Positions 8,419 to 17,188 of a stretch of 64,000 nt of DNA are shown here, piece after piece. Every line of letters begins with the position of its first letter. Positions within the stretch are counted from its first letter, which is position 1. Both the position numbers and the translations under genes were made by a program. Source of the stretch: an uncultured Aquimonas sp. (lineage in GTDB: Bacteria > Pseudomonadota > Gammaproteobacteria > Xanthomonadales > Xanthomonadaceae). The notes beneath the pieces were generated by a model. It had not been told where the DNA came from, ran no database searches, and was given only the letters and a program-made list of their open reading frames with translations. The stretch covers positions 1 to 64,000 of the forward strand of contig NZ_CALART010000008.1 of the NCBI RefSeq assembly GCF_937888285.1, read 5' to 3'.

Positions 8419-11400
8419 TCAGAACTTCCACTCCACCGACAGCGCGGCCTCGCGGCCCTTGCGATAGGCGCGGGTGGGCAGCCCGCCCTGGGTGAACTCC
8501 GCCTTGCTGTCGAGCAGGTTGCGCAGGCGCAACTTCAGGCCGAAACCTTCCCACGGCAGCTTCTGGGAAAGCGTGAAGTCGAGCTGCGGGAACGGCTGCT
8601 CGTAGACGTCAGGCAAGCCGCTGACTCCAACTCGAAAGATGCGCTCGCCTGAGACGTTGTAGAGCAGTGTTGCTTCCGTGCTTCCATCCGCGGGCTGGTA
8701 GGAGAGCGATGCGTTGGCGACATATTTCGACTGCCCCTGCAGTGGGCGCACGGCATTGGTCTGGATACCCTGGTTGTCGCCCAAGTCGATCTCGGAATCG
8801 ATGCGCGCGTAGTTGGCGCCGAAGTAGATGTCCTCCCAGGGGAAGCGCTGCAGGAAGCCCGGCAGGAAACCGAGGCGCCCCACTTTGTCCAACGACACGT
8901 ACACGTCGAACTCGACGCCGATATTGGTCGCACTGTCCGCGTTCTCGATCTGAAGCAGTTCGCCGGATGCCGGAGAGCTGACGAGTTCGATGGGATTGGT
9001 GAACTCCTTCGAGAACAGCGCGACCGAGAAGCTTTCCAGCGTGCTGAAGTAGTACTCCCAGCGCAGGTCGATGTTCTCAAGCTCCGCCTGCTTCAGATCC
9101 GCATTGCCCACGACGCGCGTGTCAGTGAGCGGATCGAAAAAGTTCGCTGAAGTCTGCTCACGGATGTCCGGGCGAGATAGCGTCTCGCTGAAGGCGAGCC
9201 GGATCTGTGCTTTGTCGGAGTAGGACCAGGTCAAGCTTCCCGCCGGCAGATAGTCGCGGTTCTCGAGCAGTCCCACCAATGGCTGCGCGTTCGGATTGAA
9301 CGGGGGAACGGTAACGACCTCCTGCCGCATGTCCTCGCGACGCACGCCCGCATTGAGACGCAAAGGTCCCCAGCCGATATCCGCAGCCACGTAAGCTGCG
9401 TCGAGCTGCTGGGTTGCACTGTAGGCATCCGAAGTTTCGGTCACTTCGGAGAGCCGCCAGCCGTTCGGTCCGATGTTGTCCTGCCGAAGCAGGTCCTCCA
9501 TCGTGATGTGTGGATCGCTGGTGCGCCCGCTGAAGCGGAATCGGCGAATCGACGACACGCGGTCGCGCTCCAATCGCGCGGCGCCGATCTGTGGCGCCAG
9601 CTCGAACTCACCCAGCTTCAGGGGCAGCCGCAGGTCTACCGAGTAGTCCGAGGCTTCATCATCCAGCACCTCGAATCGCTGCTGGTTGATCCCGCCGTGT
9701 CGATAGACCTGATCCAGATCATCGAACTCGAAGGTATAGGAGCGCGCGTTGGGCGAGTATCGCCCTGCATCCGCCTGGGTGGCCTGCCAGCGAACGTGCA
9801 GGCCACCGATCTGCGGAAGGCTGTGCTCGCCCTGCAGCTGAAGCGTGTCCAGCGAGTTCTCGATCCACTCAAGGAGGGTCACACGACCGATCGCGCCCGA
9901 GTTCAGCAGACCATCGTCGACGCGCGTCTCATCGGTGGTTTGGCGAAGCCGCGTCGCAGTGAAGTCCACCGAGTGCAGTTCGCCCACACGTAAGCCCAGC
10001 GCGGCGAACACACTTCCATCGATGCTGCGCTCGGTCTTCTCGCGTGTGAACTCTTCGGCCGGCAGCAGCCCGCCCTGGAAGAGACTGTAGCCCTTGCGCT
10101 CTTCGGTGTTGGCGTCCCACGAGTGGGCATAGCGGACCGCCGCGATATAGCCAAGGCTGACGTCGCTGTCGCCGAACCGGAAGTCGTCGCCGACGCCTAT
10201 GCCCACGCTGCCGTTCGGGGCGAGGCTCGCCCTGCGTGTGTCGTAGCCCAACGCGGCCAACTCGCGACTGGCGGCCTGCAGCTCGGTCGGGTTTGTGGTC
10301 AGTCGCGGACTGCCAAAAACCAGTGGCGAGAAGCGCGCGCCGCGGTCCTCACCCGTCCAGTCGCGGCGCCCACCGTCGTAGCGCAGGCCATCCTCGCCGG
10401 TGGTGCCATCCGCATAGCCGACAGTCAGCGAGCTGCGGAAGAAGAACTCCTCCGGTACCCCGCGAGTGCGCAGCTGGATCGTGCCGCCGCCGAACTCGCC
10501 TGGCATGTCGGCCGAGTAGGTCTTCTGCACCACGATGCCCTGCAGCACCTCGGTGGGGAACAGGTCCAGCGGCACCACACGACGGGTGGGATCGGGGCTG
10601 GGCACCTGGGCGCCGTTCAAGAGCGTGCTCGAATAGCGCTCACCCAGCCCGCGCACGTAGACGAACTTGCCGTCGACCAGGGTCAGACCGGTGACGCGCT
10701 TCAGCGCACCGGCGGCGTCGGAGTCGCCGGCGCGCGAGATCTGCTCGGCGCCCAGGATGTCGGTCACCGCCGAGCTGGTGCGGCGTTCTTCGACGAAGCT
10801 GGCCAGCGAGCCTTCGATGAAGGGCTCCAGCACCACGAACTCGGGCAGTTCGACGCCGGCGGGCGTGAGCTCGATGGCCTGCTCGGTGGTCTGCTCGCTG
10901 GCGATGCTCACGCCCTCGAAGCTGCGCGAGGCGAAGCTCGGGGCCAGCACCGAGATGGCATAGGTGCCCGGCGGCACCTCGGCGCTGAAGCGGCCTTCGG
11001 CGTCGCTGACGAGGTCGATCGGCGTGCCGGACACATACACCCGCGCGCCGGCCACCGGCTTGCCGTCCTCGCTGTTGAAGACGCGGCCGCTCAGCGTGCC
11101 CGGCGGGCCCAGCTCGGGCTTGGCCTCGGCGGCCGCGGCGGCACCGGCATGGGTGCTCTCGATGAATACGCTGGGCGCGGCATCGGGGTAGAGCGTGGCG
11201 ATGATCTGCGCGTCTTCGTCCTCGACCAGGTTCAGGTCAAGACTCAGCACTTCGGTGCCGCCACGCAGCACGCGCAGGCGGCGCGCACCGGGCTCGATCC
11301 TGAGGTTCAGGGCGCCGTCGCTGCTGGTGCGCCCGCGCGACGCGGCGTCGATCTGCACTTCGGCATCGGCCACCGGCCGGCCTTCATCGAACAGGTAGAG

Positions 11401-11481
11401 CGACAGCTCGGCGGGCTCGGCCGCGCCCGCCGAGGTGGCGACGAGGGCGGAGATGGCGAGAGCAAGCAGGCGGCGCTTCAT
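8419..11481 (-). CDS. TonB-dependent outer-membrane receptor with two carboxypeptidase-regulatory-like domains
   Basis: A 1020-residue receptor. After a signal peptide (MKRRLLALAISALVATSAGA) there are two small beta-sandwich domains (~25-105 and ~130-205; 'LSGRVFNSEDGKPVAGARVYV' class). The plug (~235-345) carries 'GLTLVDGKFVYVRGLGERYS', and the 22-strand barrel ends in a terminal aromatic (SVEWKF). Double N-terminal domains are unusual; one is common in Oar-type receptors. It lies 52 bases after the TPR gene and is co-directional with the TonB-ExbBD genes, so it probably uses that system. The substrate cannot be read from sequence. The Pho-box context suggests phosphate esters, but this is only inference. 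Confidence 0.9.
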   Translation of the reverse strand: MKRRLLALAISALVATSAGAAEPAELSLYLFDEGRPVADAEVQIDAASRGRTSSDGALNLRIEPGARRLRVLRGGTEVLSLDLNLVEDEDAQIIATLYPDAAPSVFIESTHAGAAAAAEAKPELGPPGTLSGRVFNSEDGKPVAGARVYVSGTPIDLVSDAEGRFSAEVPPGTYAISVLAPSFASRSFEGVSIASEQTTEQAIELTPAGVELPEFVVLEPFIEGSLASFVEERRTSSAVTDILGAEQISRAGDSDAAGALKRVTGLTLVDGKFVYVRGLGERYSSTLLNGAQVPSPDPTRRVVPLDLFPTEVLQGIVVQKTYSADMPGEFGGGTIQLRTRGVPEEFFFRSSLTVGYADGTTGEDGLRYDGGRRDWTGEDRGARFSPLVFGSPRLTTNPTELQAASRELAALGYDTRRASLAPNGSVGIGVGDDFRFGDSDVSLGYIAAVRYAHSWDANTEERKGYSLFQGGLLPAEEFTREKTERSIDGSVFAALGLRVGELHSVDFTATRLRQTTDETRVDDGLLNSGAIGRVTLLEWIENSLDTLQLQGEHSLPQIGGLHVRWQATQADAGRYSPNARSYTFEFDDLDQVYRHGGINQQRFEVLDDEASDYSVDLRLPLKLGEFELAPQIGAARLERDRVSSIRRFRFSGRTSDPHITMEDLLRQDNIGPNGWRLSEVTETSDAYSATQQLDAAYVAADIGWGPLRLNAGVRREDMRQEVVTVPPFNPNAQPLVGLLENRDYLPAGSLTWSYSDKAQIRLAFSETLSRPDIREQTSANFFDPLTDTRVVGNADLKQAELENIDLRWEYYFSTLESFSVALFSKEFTNPIELVSSPASGELLQIENADSATNIGVEFDVYVSLDKVGRLGFLPGFLQRFPWEDIYFGANYARIDSEIDLGDNQGIQTNAVRPLQGQSKYVANASLSYQPADGSTEATLLYNVSGERIFRVGVSGLPDVYEQPFPQLDFTLSQKLPWEGFGLKLRLRNLLDSKAEFTQGGLPTRAYRKGREAALSVEWKF

Positions 11482-11533
11482 GGCGTGGCGTTCCAGGGAT
11501 CGTGGTGCCCGCGCCGCGCGCAGGCAGGGTGCA

Positions 11534-12679
11534 TCAGGCGCAGGCCCAGGGCGTATCGGCGCATTCCTGCATCAGCCGGCGCAGCTCGGTCGCGCGGCGG
11601 AACAGCTCGGGCCGGGTCAGCACCTGCAGATGGGTCTCGACGCGCTCGAACTGGCCGAGGCGGTACCAGGCATAGGCCAGCGCATAGCGCAGGTCTTCGT
11701 CGGCCCACAGGCCAGCGCGACGCAGCGCGCCTTCGAGCGCGGTGACTTCGGCGTACTTGCGCGCGGCGATCAGCAGGCCGACGCGCTGCTTCAGCTTGCG
11801 CTCGCCGTCCTCGACCCGCGCATTCAGGTTCAGCGCGCGGGTGGTCTGGCCAGCGCGGCGATACAGCTCGGCGGCTTCGACCAGCAGCTCGGGCTCGCGC
11901 TCGGCCTGCGCCGCCATCACCTCGGCGGCGGCCAGCGGCTTGCCGCTCTCAAGCCAGGTCTGCGCCAGGGCGCGGGCGATCGCGCCGTTGTCGGGGAACT
12001 TCAGGCGTGCGGCTTCGAGAAAGCGCAGCGCTTCTTCGAAAGACTTGCTGCGACGGAGCGCAGTGCCGATCGCGGCGTAGTCCTCGGCCTTGGGCTCGCC
12101 GCGATTCAGGTAATCGCGGCCCAGCTCGGCAGCTTCGGCATACAGCCCGGCCTCGACCAGATAGAACACCTGCCGACGCTGGAAGCCCAGGTTGCCGGGG
12201 AATCGACCGCCCGCCTCGCTGAGCGTGTCCAGCGCGGCCTGGCGCTGGCCCTGCATCCACTGTGCGTGCGCGCGCAGCAGCCAGGCGCCGCTGATGCCGT
12301 TGACCGCCTCGCCGGCCTCGTCCAAGGCCTGCACCGCTTGCTCATAACGCTCCAGACCGAAGTAAGCCTGGGCGCGGTAGAGGTGGATCATCGGCTCGGC
12401 CTGGCCCGCGCCGACCGCAGCGTCGAACGCTTCGGCGGCGGTTTCGAGCTGCTGCTGCTCCAGCGCGATCAGGCCGCGCACGGTGTGGTACTTGGCGAGG
12501 TCGATGCCCTCGACGCTGAGGTCGACGCGGGCCAGCGCCTCAGCGGCGCGTGCAGCCTCGCCATCGCGCATCAGCAGCGCGGCCAGCTCGACGTAGTCGA
12601 CCTCGTCGCTGCTCGTGTCCTGCGCGAACGCCGTGAGCGACAGCGCCAGCAGCAGCGCGAGTAAAAGCAGGCGGCTCAT
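11534..12679 (-). CDS. Periplasmic TPR protein of the TonB system
   Basis: A 381-residue exported protein with signal peptide (MSRLLLLALLLALSLTAFAQ) and tetratricopeptide-like helical repeats over most of its length. Its ATG overlaps the tonB stop (ATGA), which decides this start over the longer frame at 12712. In Vibrio and other marine gammaproteobacteria a TPR protein regularly follows tonB in operons of the TtpC type. Its role there is poorly defined, and assembly or receptor contact in the periplasm is likely. Confidence 0.85.
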   Translation of the reverse strand: MSRLLLLALLLALSLTAFAQDTSSDEVDYVELAALLMRDGEAARAAEALARVDLSVEGIDLAKYHTVRGLIALEQQQLETAAEAFDAAVGAGQAEPMIHLYRAQAYFGLERYEQAVQALDEAGEAVNGISGAWLLRAHAQWMQGQRQAALDTLSEAGGRFPGNLGFQRRQVFYLVEAGLYAEAAELGRDYLNRGEPKAEDYAAIGTALRRSKSFEEALRFLEAARLKFPDNGAIARALAQTWLESGKPLAAAEVMAAQAEREPELLVEAAELYRRAGQTTRALNLNARVEDGERKLKQRVGLLIAARKYAEVTALEGALRRAGLWADEDLRYALAYAWYRLGQFERVETHLQVLTRPELFRRATELRRLMQECADTPWACA

Positions 12680-13305
12680 GACAGGTTGAACCTCACGCGC
12701 TGGGTGGCCCATACGCGCACGTTCTCGCCGCGATAGGTGGCCGGCTCGAACTTCCAGGTCTGCACGCCGGCCACGGCGACGTCATCGAAGACGCCGGCAG
12801 GCTGCGCTTCCAGCACCTTGACCCGCTCGACCTGGCCGGTCGGGCCGATCAGCACGCTGAGCAGCACGTAGCCGGTAACGCCCTGGGCGCGGGCGCGCGG
12901 CGGGTAGGTCATCGGCGTCTGCACGATCGGGCGCGGCGCGACGTCGACGGTGTCGTCGGTCATCACCACGTCGCCGCTGTCGCCGAGGATGTCGTTGCCG
13001 AGACCCAGCTCGTTGGCGTCGAAGCCGGGCAATCCGAAATCGAGGCCGGACAGACCGCTGTCGAGACCGACGATGGGTGCGGGCGCACTGCGCTGCGGCG
13101 GGCGCTTGGGCGGCTCCGGCCTGCGCACCGGCTCGGCGGCGGGCGGCTTTTCCTTCTTGACCACTTCGATTGAACTGAAGGCGTTGCCGTCCTCGCCCTC
13201 GGGCTGCTCGAAGGGGCGGTTCATGAACAGCACCAGGCCCAGCACCAGGGCGGTGCCGAGCGCGGAGGCGCCGAGACCCGTCAGGCGCGGATCGCGGAGC
13301 TTCAT
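12676..13305 (-). CDS. tonB: TonB energy transducer
   Basis: A 209-residue inner-membrane-anchored TonB. It has a short cytoplasmic N terminus, one membrane helix (~10-28), a short Pro/Lys/Arg-rich stretch (~50-75, PEPPKRPPQR) and a C-terminal TonB domain (~125-209) with TYPPRARAQGVTGYV and 'TWKFEPATYRG'. The periplasmic linker is short for TonB and is of the TonB2/TonB3 kind. The start overlaps the exbD stop (TGATG), showing coupled translation. It transmits proton-motive energy from ExbB/ExbD to outer-membrane receptors, most likely the one encoded downstream. Confidence 0.92.
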   Translation of the reverse strand: MKLRDPRLTGLGASALGTALVLGLVLFMNRPFEQPEGEDGNAFSSIEVVKKEKPPAAEPVRRPEPPKRPPQRSAPAPIVGLDSGLSGLDFGLPGFDANELGLGNDILGDSGDVVMTDDTVDVAPRPIVQTPMTYPPRARAQGVTGYVLLSVLIGPTGQVERVKVLEAQPAGVFDDVAVAGVQTWKFEPATYRGENVRVWATQRVRFNLS

Positions 13306-13718
13306 CAGCCTTCCCCGGCTTCGGCAACAGTGGCGACGCCAACGTCCTCGGCGCCGGCCAGACGCGCGGCATCGACCACGCGGATCAGCTTCTCGGCCGG
13401 TACCTGGTCATCGGTAATGACCAGCACCGACTTCTGGGTCATGCCCTTCAGCTGGTCGCGCACGCGCGACTGGATCACCCACTCACGCACCGGCTCACCG
13501 TCGAGGTAGGTCTCGCCCTGGCGGTCGATGTACAGGCGCACGGCCTTGGTCGAGGCGACGACTTGCGTCTGCGCGGCCGGACGGTTGATGTCCAGCTTCA
13601 TGTCCTTGACGAAGGTCGTCGAGACCATGAAGAAGATCAGCAGGATGAAGGTCATGTCGATCATCGGGGTGAGATCGACGGCGGCCTCGGGGGACTTGCT
13701 CTGGCGACGACGCAGCAT
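13305..13718 (-). CDS. exbD: ExbD/TolR-type proton-channel subunit
   Basis: 137 residues with one N-terminal membrane helix (~18-38) and the conserved proton-carrying Asp in DLTPMIDMTFILL. A periplasmic domain ending 'VVDAARLAGAEDVGVAT' follows. It lies 4 bases after exbB and overlaps tonB. It forms the motor with ExbB. Confidence 0.92.
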   Translation of the reverse strand: MLRRRQSKSPEAAVDLTPMIDMTFILLIFFMVSTTFVKDMKLDINRPAAQTQVVASTKAVRLYIDRQGETYLDGEPVREWVIQSRVRDQLKGMTQKSVLVITDDQVPAEKLIRVVDAARLAGAEDVGVATVAEAGEG

Positions 13719-13722
13719 GGGC

Positions 13723-14385
13723 TCAGCCTTGGACGGTGGCCGGCGCAGCCGGCACGTGGCGGTGGTCGGCTTCGGGGTCGAAGCGGCTGATCAGGAGATC
13801 CTTGATCTGGGCGAGATCCAGCTCCAGCTGCTGCTGGCGACGGTCGAGGAAGAACTTGACGATGACGCCGGGCACGGCGACCACGAGGCCCATCTGGGTG
13901 GTGAACAGCGCGGTCGCGATGCCGGCGGCGATGCCGCCGCCCTGCGAGAACAGGCTCATGTCGCCCAGCGAGCGGAAGGTCTCGATCATGCCGGCGACGG
14001 TGCCGAGCAGACCCAGCAGCGGCGCGATCGACACCACCGCGGTGATCACCGTGGCGTGCTGCTTCAGCTGGCCGTCGAAGTCGCCGAAGGCTTCATCGAG
14101 GTAGCGGCGCAGGTTGGCACGTGGCCGCGCGCAGACCTCCATGCCGCGCACGATGGCCTGGTCGACGATGCCGTCCTGCGCCTTGGCGCGGCCGTCGGCA
14201 TAGCGCTTGATCAGCACGCGCACATTCTTGCGGCTGCCGCGCTGCAGCAGGGCCCAGCGCGCACCGATCGCGTACCAGAGCACCACCGCGCAGACCACCA
14301 GCACCGGCATGACGAAGCCGCCGGAGCCGAGGTAGGCGCCGATCGATTCGAGGATGCCGCTGTCGGGGTCGAGTCCCAGGGCCAT
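13723..14385 (-). CDS. exbB: ExbB-type (MotA/TolQ/ExbB) motor subunit
   Basis: 220 residues with three membrane helices, the signature 'APLLGLLGTVAGMIETF' and a C-terminal helix through the inner membrane. It is shorter and plainer than the TtpC-like protein encoded before it. It has its own start 27 bases after that gene. Together with ExbD it forms the proton channel that powers TonB. Confidence 0.92.
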   Translation of the reverse strand: MALGLDPDSGILESIGAYLGSGGFVMPVLVVCAVVLWYAIGARWALLQRGSRKNVRVLIKRYADGRAKAQDGIVDQAIVRGMEVCARPRANLRRYLDEAFGDFDGQLKQHATVITAVVSIAPLLGLLGTVAGMIETFRSLGDMSLFSQGGGIAAGIATALFTTQMGLVVAVPGVIVKFFLDRRQQQLELDLAQIKDLLISRFDPEADHRHVPAAPATVQG

Positions 14386-14412
14386 GGCGGTCTGTCGTCC
14401 GGAGCCGTGGGA

Positions 14413-15834
14413 TCAGGCGGCGTTGCGCGCGGGCGTGCCGCTGCGCACGTCCTGGTACAGGTTCACGACCTTCAGCGCGGCCTTCTCCATGTCGTCCTTG
14501 ATGCTCTCGGCCCAGCCGTTCAACAGGCTGCCGAACAACAGGGCGGGAATCGCCACGATCAGGCCCTGCATCGTCGTCACCAGCGCCGTGGCGATGCCGC
14601 CCGACAGCAGCTTGGGATCGGAGGTGCCGAACTCGGTGATCACATCGAAGGTCTGGATCATGCCGGTGACCGTCCCCAGCAGGCCCAGCAGCGGGGCGAC
14701 CGCGGCGATCATCAGGATGTAGGCGCCGAAGCGGTTGAGATGGGTGGACTCGTGCAGGATCGACTCCGACACGATGTCCTCCAGGTGCTCGCGCTCGCGG
14801 TCGAGGTTGCGCAGCGCCGCGGTGACCACGCGCGCCGCCGAACCCTTGAAGCGCTTGGCGGCGGCGATGGCATCGTCGATCCTGCGCGCACGCACCGCCG
14901 GGGCGACGCCGTCCATGATGTTCTGGATGCTCGCACCCGCGCGCTGCAGGAACAGCGCGCGCAGCACCACCAGCAGGGCGGCCGACAGGCCCAGCGCCAG
15001 GATGATGTAGCCGATCAGCCCACCCTTCTTCATCTCGTTGATGAAGCTCTTGTCCTCGGGATCGAGCACGGCGGTGTTGGCGTTCTCGAACAGATAGGCC
15101 TGCAGCGTGGCCGGCAACTGACCCTGGGCCAGCACCTGCGCGCTCTCGGCAGCCGGGTCTTTCCACAGGCGGAAGCGGCCACCGCCGGCCGGCACCAGCG
15201 CACCGCTGCCCTGCTCGCTCACGCCATAGGCGGCGATGTTGCCGAAGCGAACGATCTGGCCCTGGACCTCGGTGCCGTCGGCGAGGAAGAAGGCGCCGGC
15301 CTCACGGCGGATCTGGCCAAGCTGGCCGAGCTGGGCAATGCCCTGCTCGAACATGCCCTGCAGCTTGGCGAGTTCGTCGCGAGCGGCAAAGTCGTCGGCC
15401 GACAGCGTCTCGTTGCCGAAGCCGGCCAGCGTGCTGCGCGCCTGCTCCAGGGTGGCGTCGATGAAGCCCGAATTCTCGGCCAGCGCGAACGCAGCCTGCT
15501 CGATGCGGGTGAGTTCCTCGGTGGCGGTTTCGGCCTCGGCGCGCTGGGCGAACACGCGGTCCTCGAGCGCGGCGACCTCGGCCTCCAGCCGCGACTTCTG
15601 GGCGGCGGTCTGCTGGCGGATCTCGTTCACGCGCGCCGTCAACTCGCGCTTCTGCGCTTCCAGCAGGGCGTACTCGCGGCGATAGGCCTGCTCGACGTTG
15701 ACGGTCGGGGCCGGCGCGGTTGCGGCGGCTGCGGCAGCAGGCGCAGCGGTCGCTGGCTGCGCGGGCGCGCTGTCCTGGGCCAGCGAAGCGAACGGCAGCA
15801 GGCCGCTCAGAAGAAGAATGGCGAGGCGGTTCAT
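14413..15834 (-). CDS. TtpC-like MotA/TolQ/ExbB protein with periplasmic coiled coil
   Basis: A 473-residue second TolQ-type protein. It has a signal-like N terminus (MNRLAILLLSGLLPFASLAQ), an Ala/Pro linker, a long coiled coil (~48-150), a beta region and then three membrane helices with 'APLLGLLGTVTGMIQTF'. This is the layout of TtpC, the fourth protein required by the TonB2 and TonB3 systems of Vibrio. The ATG overlaps the DUF3450 stop (ATGA). The coiled coil probably spans the periplasm toward the DUF3450 protein or the receptor. Confidence 0.88.
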   Translation of the reverse strand: MNRLAILLLSGLLPFASLAQDSAPAQPATAAPAAAAAATAPAPTVNVEQAYRREYALLEAQKRELTARVNEIRQQTAAQKSRLEAEVAALEDRVFAQRAEAETATEELTRIEQAAFALAENSGFIDATLEQARSTLAGFGNETLSADDFAARDELAKLQGMFEQGIAQLGQLGQIRREAGAFFLADGTEVQGQIVRFGNIAAYGVSEQGSGALVPAGGGRFRLWKDPAAESAQVLAQGQLPATLQAYLFENANTAVLDPEDKSFINEMKKGGLIGYIILALGLSAALLVVLRALFLQRAGASIQNIMDGVAPAVRARRIDDAIAAAKRFKGSAARVVTAALRNLDREREHLEDIVSESILHESTHLNRFGAYILMIAAVAPLLGLLGTVTGMIQTFDVITEFGTSDPKLLSGGIATALVTTMQGLIVAIPALLFGSLLNGWAESIKDDMEKAALKVVNLYQDVRSGTPARNAA

Positions 15835-16613
15835 CGGGCGGCTCCGGCGGCGGCCAGCGGCAGTTCGAACCAGCCCTGGCGGATCTGCTTGCCCAGCGCG
15901 TCGAACAGGTTGCGCACCTGCGCCTGCTGGCGTGCTTCGGTGAGTTCGACGAAGGCCCAGCCGCTGCCCTGGCGCTGGGCCTGACCCAGGCGTCCATCGC
16001 GGGTGCGGAAGTACAGGGCCATCGAGCCGAGCTTGGCGACATCGGCCAGCACGCGCTCCTCGCCGAGTTGGATGGTCTGGGTGTGCAGACTGTTGTCGCG
16101 CGAGAGCCGGAACTCGTCCTCGAAATAGGCCCAGAGGCGGTTCACGCCGCGCTGCGCGGGCACGCTGCCGTTCTCCAGCTCGCCGCGGAAACGGTCGAGT
16201 TCGCCGAGCCGCTCTTCGATCTTGAAGGGCAGGCCCGACTGGATGTGCGTCTTCAGGGCCTCGATCGCGCTGAGCAGGGCCGGCCGCAGGTTGTCGCCGC
16301 TGGCGCCGGCCGCTTCGATCTCGGCCTGCTTCGCGGCCAGCTTCTCGCGGGCCTCGCGCGCCGACAGGCCCTGGCGCTCGGCGCTGTTGCTGAGCTCGGC
16401 TTTCTGCTGGTTCAGGCCCGCCAGCATGACCCGCTGCTCCTCGCGCAGCAGCTCGAGCTCCGAGTTCAGCTGCTCGACTTCGCCGCGCAGGCGGATCAGC
16501 CCCTGCGCAAGTTCGTCGGCCGCGTCCTGGGCCTGGGCGGGAATCACAGCCGCAAGGCACAGGGCCGCGAAGGCAGCCAATGCGCGCGGTCGAAACGCGG
16601 TGGGGCGGGTCAT
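15831..16613 (-). CDS. DUF3450 periplasmic coiled-coil protein, first gene of the TonB operon
   Basis: A 260-residue exported protein. The signal peptide ends ...AAVIPAQAQ, a long coiled coil follows (~30-110, rich in Glu, Leu and Gln), and a compact C-terminal half carries 'WAYFEDEFRLSRD' and 'ALYFRTRDGRLGQA'. DUF3450 genes stand at the head of TtpC-type TonB operons. The start at 16613 has GGAG eight bases upstream and a proper signal peptide; the frame is open further. A Pho-box-like site lies 55-90 bases upstream. Confidence 0.88.
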   Translation of the reverse strand: MTRPTAFRPRALAAFAALCLAAVIPAQAQDAADELAQGLIRLRGEVEQLNSELELLREEQRVMLAGLNQQKAELSNSAERQGLSAREAREKLAAKQAEIEAAGASGDNLRPALLSAIEALKTHIQSGLPFKIEERLGELDRFRGELENGSVPAQRGVNRLWAYFEDEFRLSRDNSLHTQTIQLGEERVLADVAKLGSMALYFRTRDGRLGQAQRQGSGWAFVELTEARQQAQVRNLFDALGKQIRQGWFELPLAAAGAAR

Positions 16614-16667
16614 GGAGGCTCCGGACAGCGGTATCAGCACGGCGCAGGCTGCGCGCGACAGCCGCAT

Positions 16668-16701
16668 ACGCTATGACCGGGCGGTTGCGCTTTTATGACA
16701 G
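16668..16701 (-). promoter_or_regulatory. Candidate Pho box and -10 of the DUF3450/TonB operon
   Basis: On the minus strand CTGTCAT (16701-16695), AAAA, GCGCAAC (16690-16684), CGCC and CGGTCAT (16679-16673) follow one another in 7-4-7-4-7 spacing. The first and third units match the PhoB half-site and the middle one is weak. Ten bases after the second unit is TAGCGT, a possible -10, which is the standard PhoB-promoter spacing. The start codon is 55 bases further on. Confidence 0.42.
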
Positions 16702-17002
16702 GGCGGTCATGCGCCTGAAACATCCGGGCGCGGCGGGCCTGCACGCAGCGACGCGCGCAGGCTTGCCGTGGCGGGTGCGCGAGAGGTCCTCAGCCAAGCC
16801 GTTGGCCGGCACGCGTGCAGCTCTGGGAGAGGCTCAAGATCGTCATCGAGCCGAGCTGCGCGGTGCCGCTGGCGATGATCCTGAAGTACCCGGCGCGGAT
16901 CGCGAGGTCGGAGTGATCCTGTCGGGCGGGAATGTCGATCTCAACGCCTTGCCCTGGTAGGGCGTTCGGCGAGCCCTCCGGCCAGCCACGCCCCGTAGCG
17001 CC

Positions 17003-17136
17003 CATAGGGTGGGCCCCGGCCCACCATGGGCTCCATACTTGCCTCGGTTTGGACTCGTCTTCGGTGGAAGCGAGAACACAACCACCTAGCACTGGGGCGA
17101 GAGCGCAGCTCATGGTGGGCCGGGGCCCACCCTATG
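17003..17136. repeat. Inverted-repeat element with perfect 26-bp ends
   Basis: CATAGGGTGGGCCCCGGCCC + ACCATG (17003-17028) returns as its exact reverse complement at 17111-17136, with 82 bases between. Each arm is itself nearly palindromic (GGGTGGGCCCCGGCCCACC). A diverged relative lies at 26804-26955. The element fills much of the 572-base gap between the TonB operon and pepP; apart from the Pho box nothing else was seen there. Confidence 0.75.
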
Positions 17137-17167
17137 TCTTGCGTCGCCGGTCGCGCGAAGCGAGCGT

Positions 17168-17188
17168 CGAATCCCGAATCCCGAATCA
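17168..17188 (-). repeat. GGATTCG array at the pepP stop codon
   Basis: Three 7-base units (CGAATCC on the plus strand, GGATTCG-like on the coding strand). The last unit supplies the TGA stop of pepP, so the array begins inside the gene's end. Confidence 0.8.

Noticed and set aside
10123..11745. 540-residue frame opposite the TonB receptor
   Set aside because: No domains or ribosome site; antisense to clear receptor sequence.
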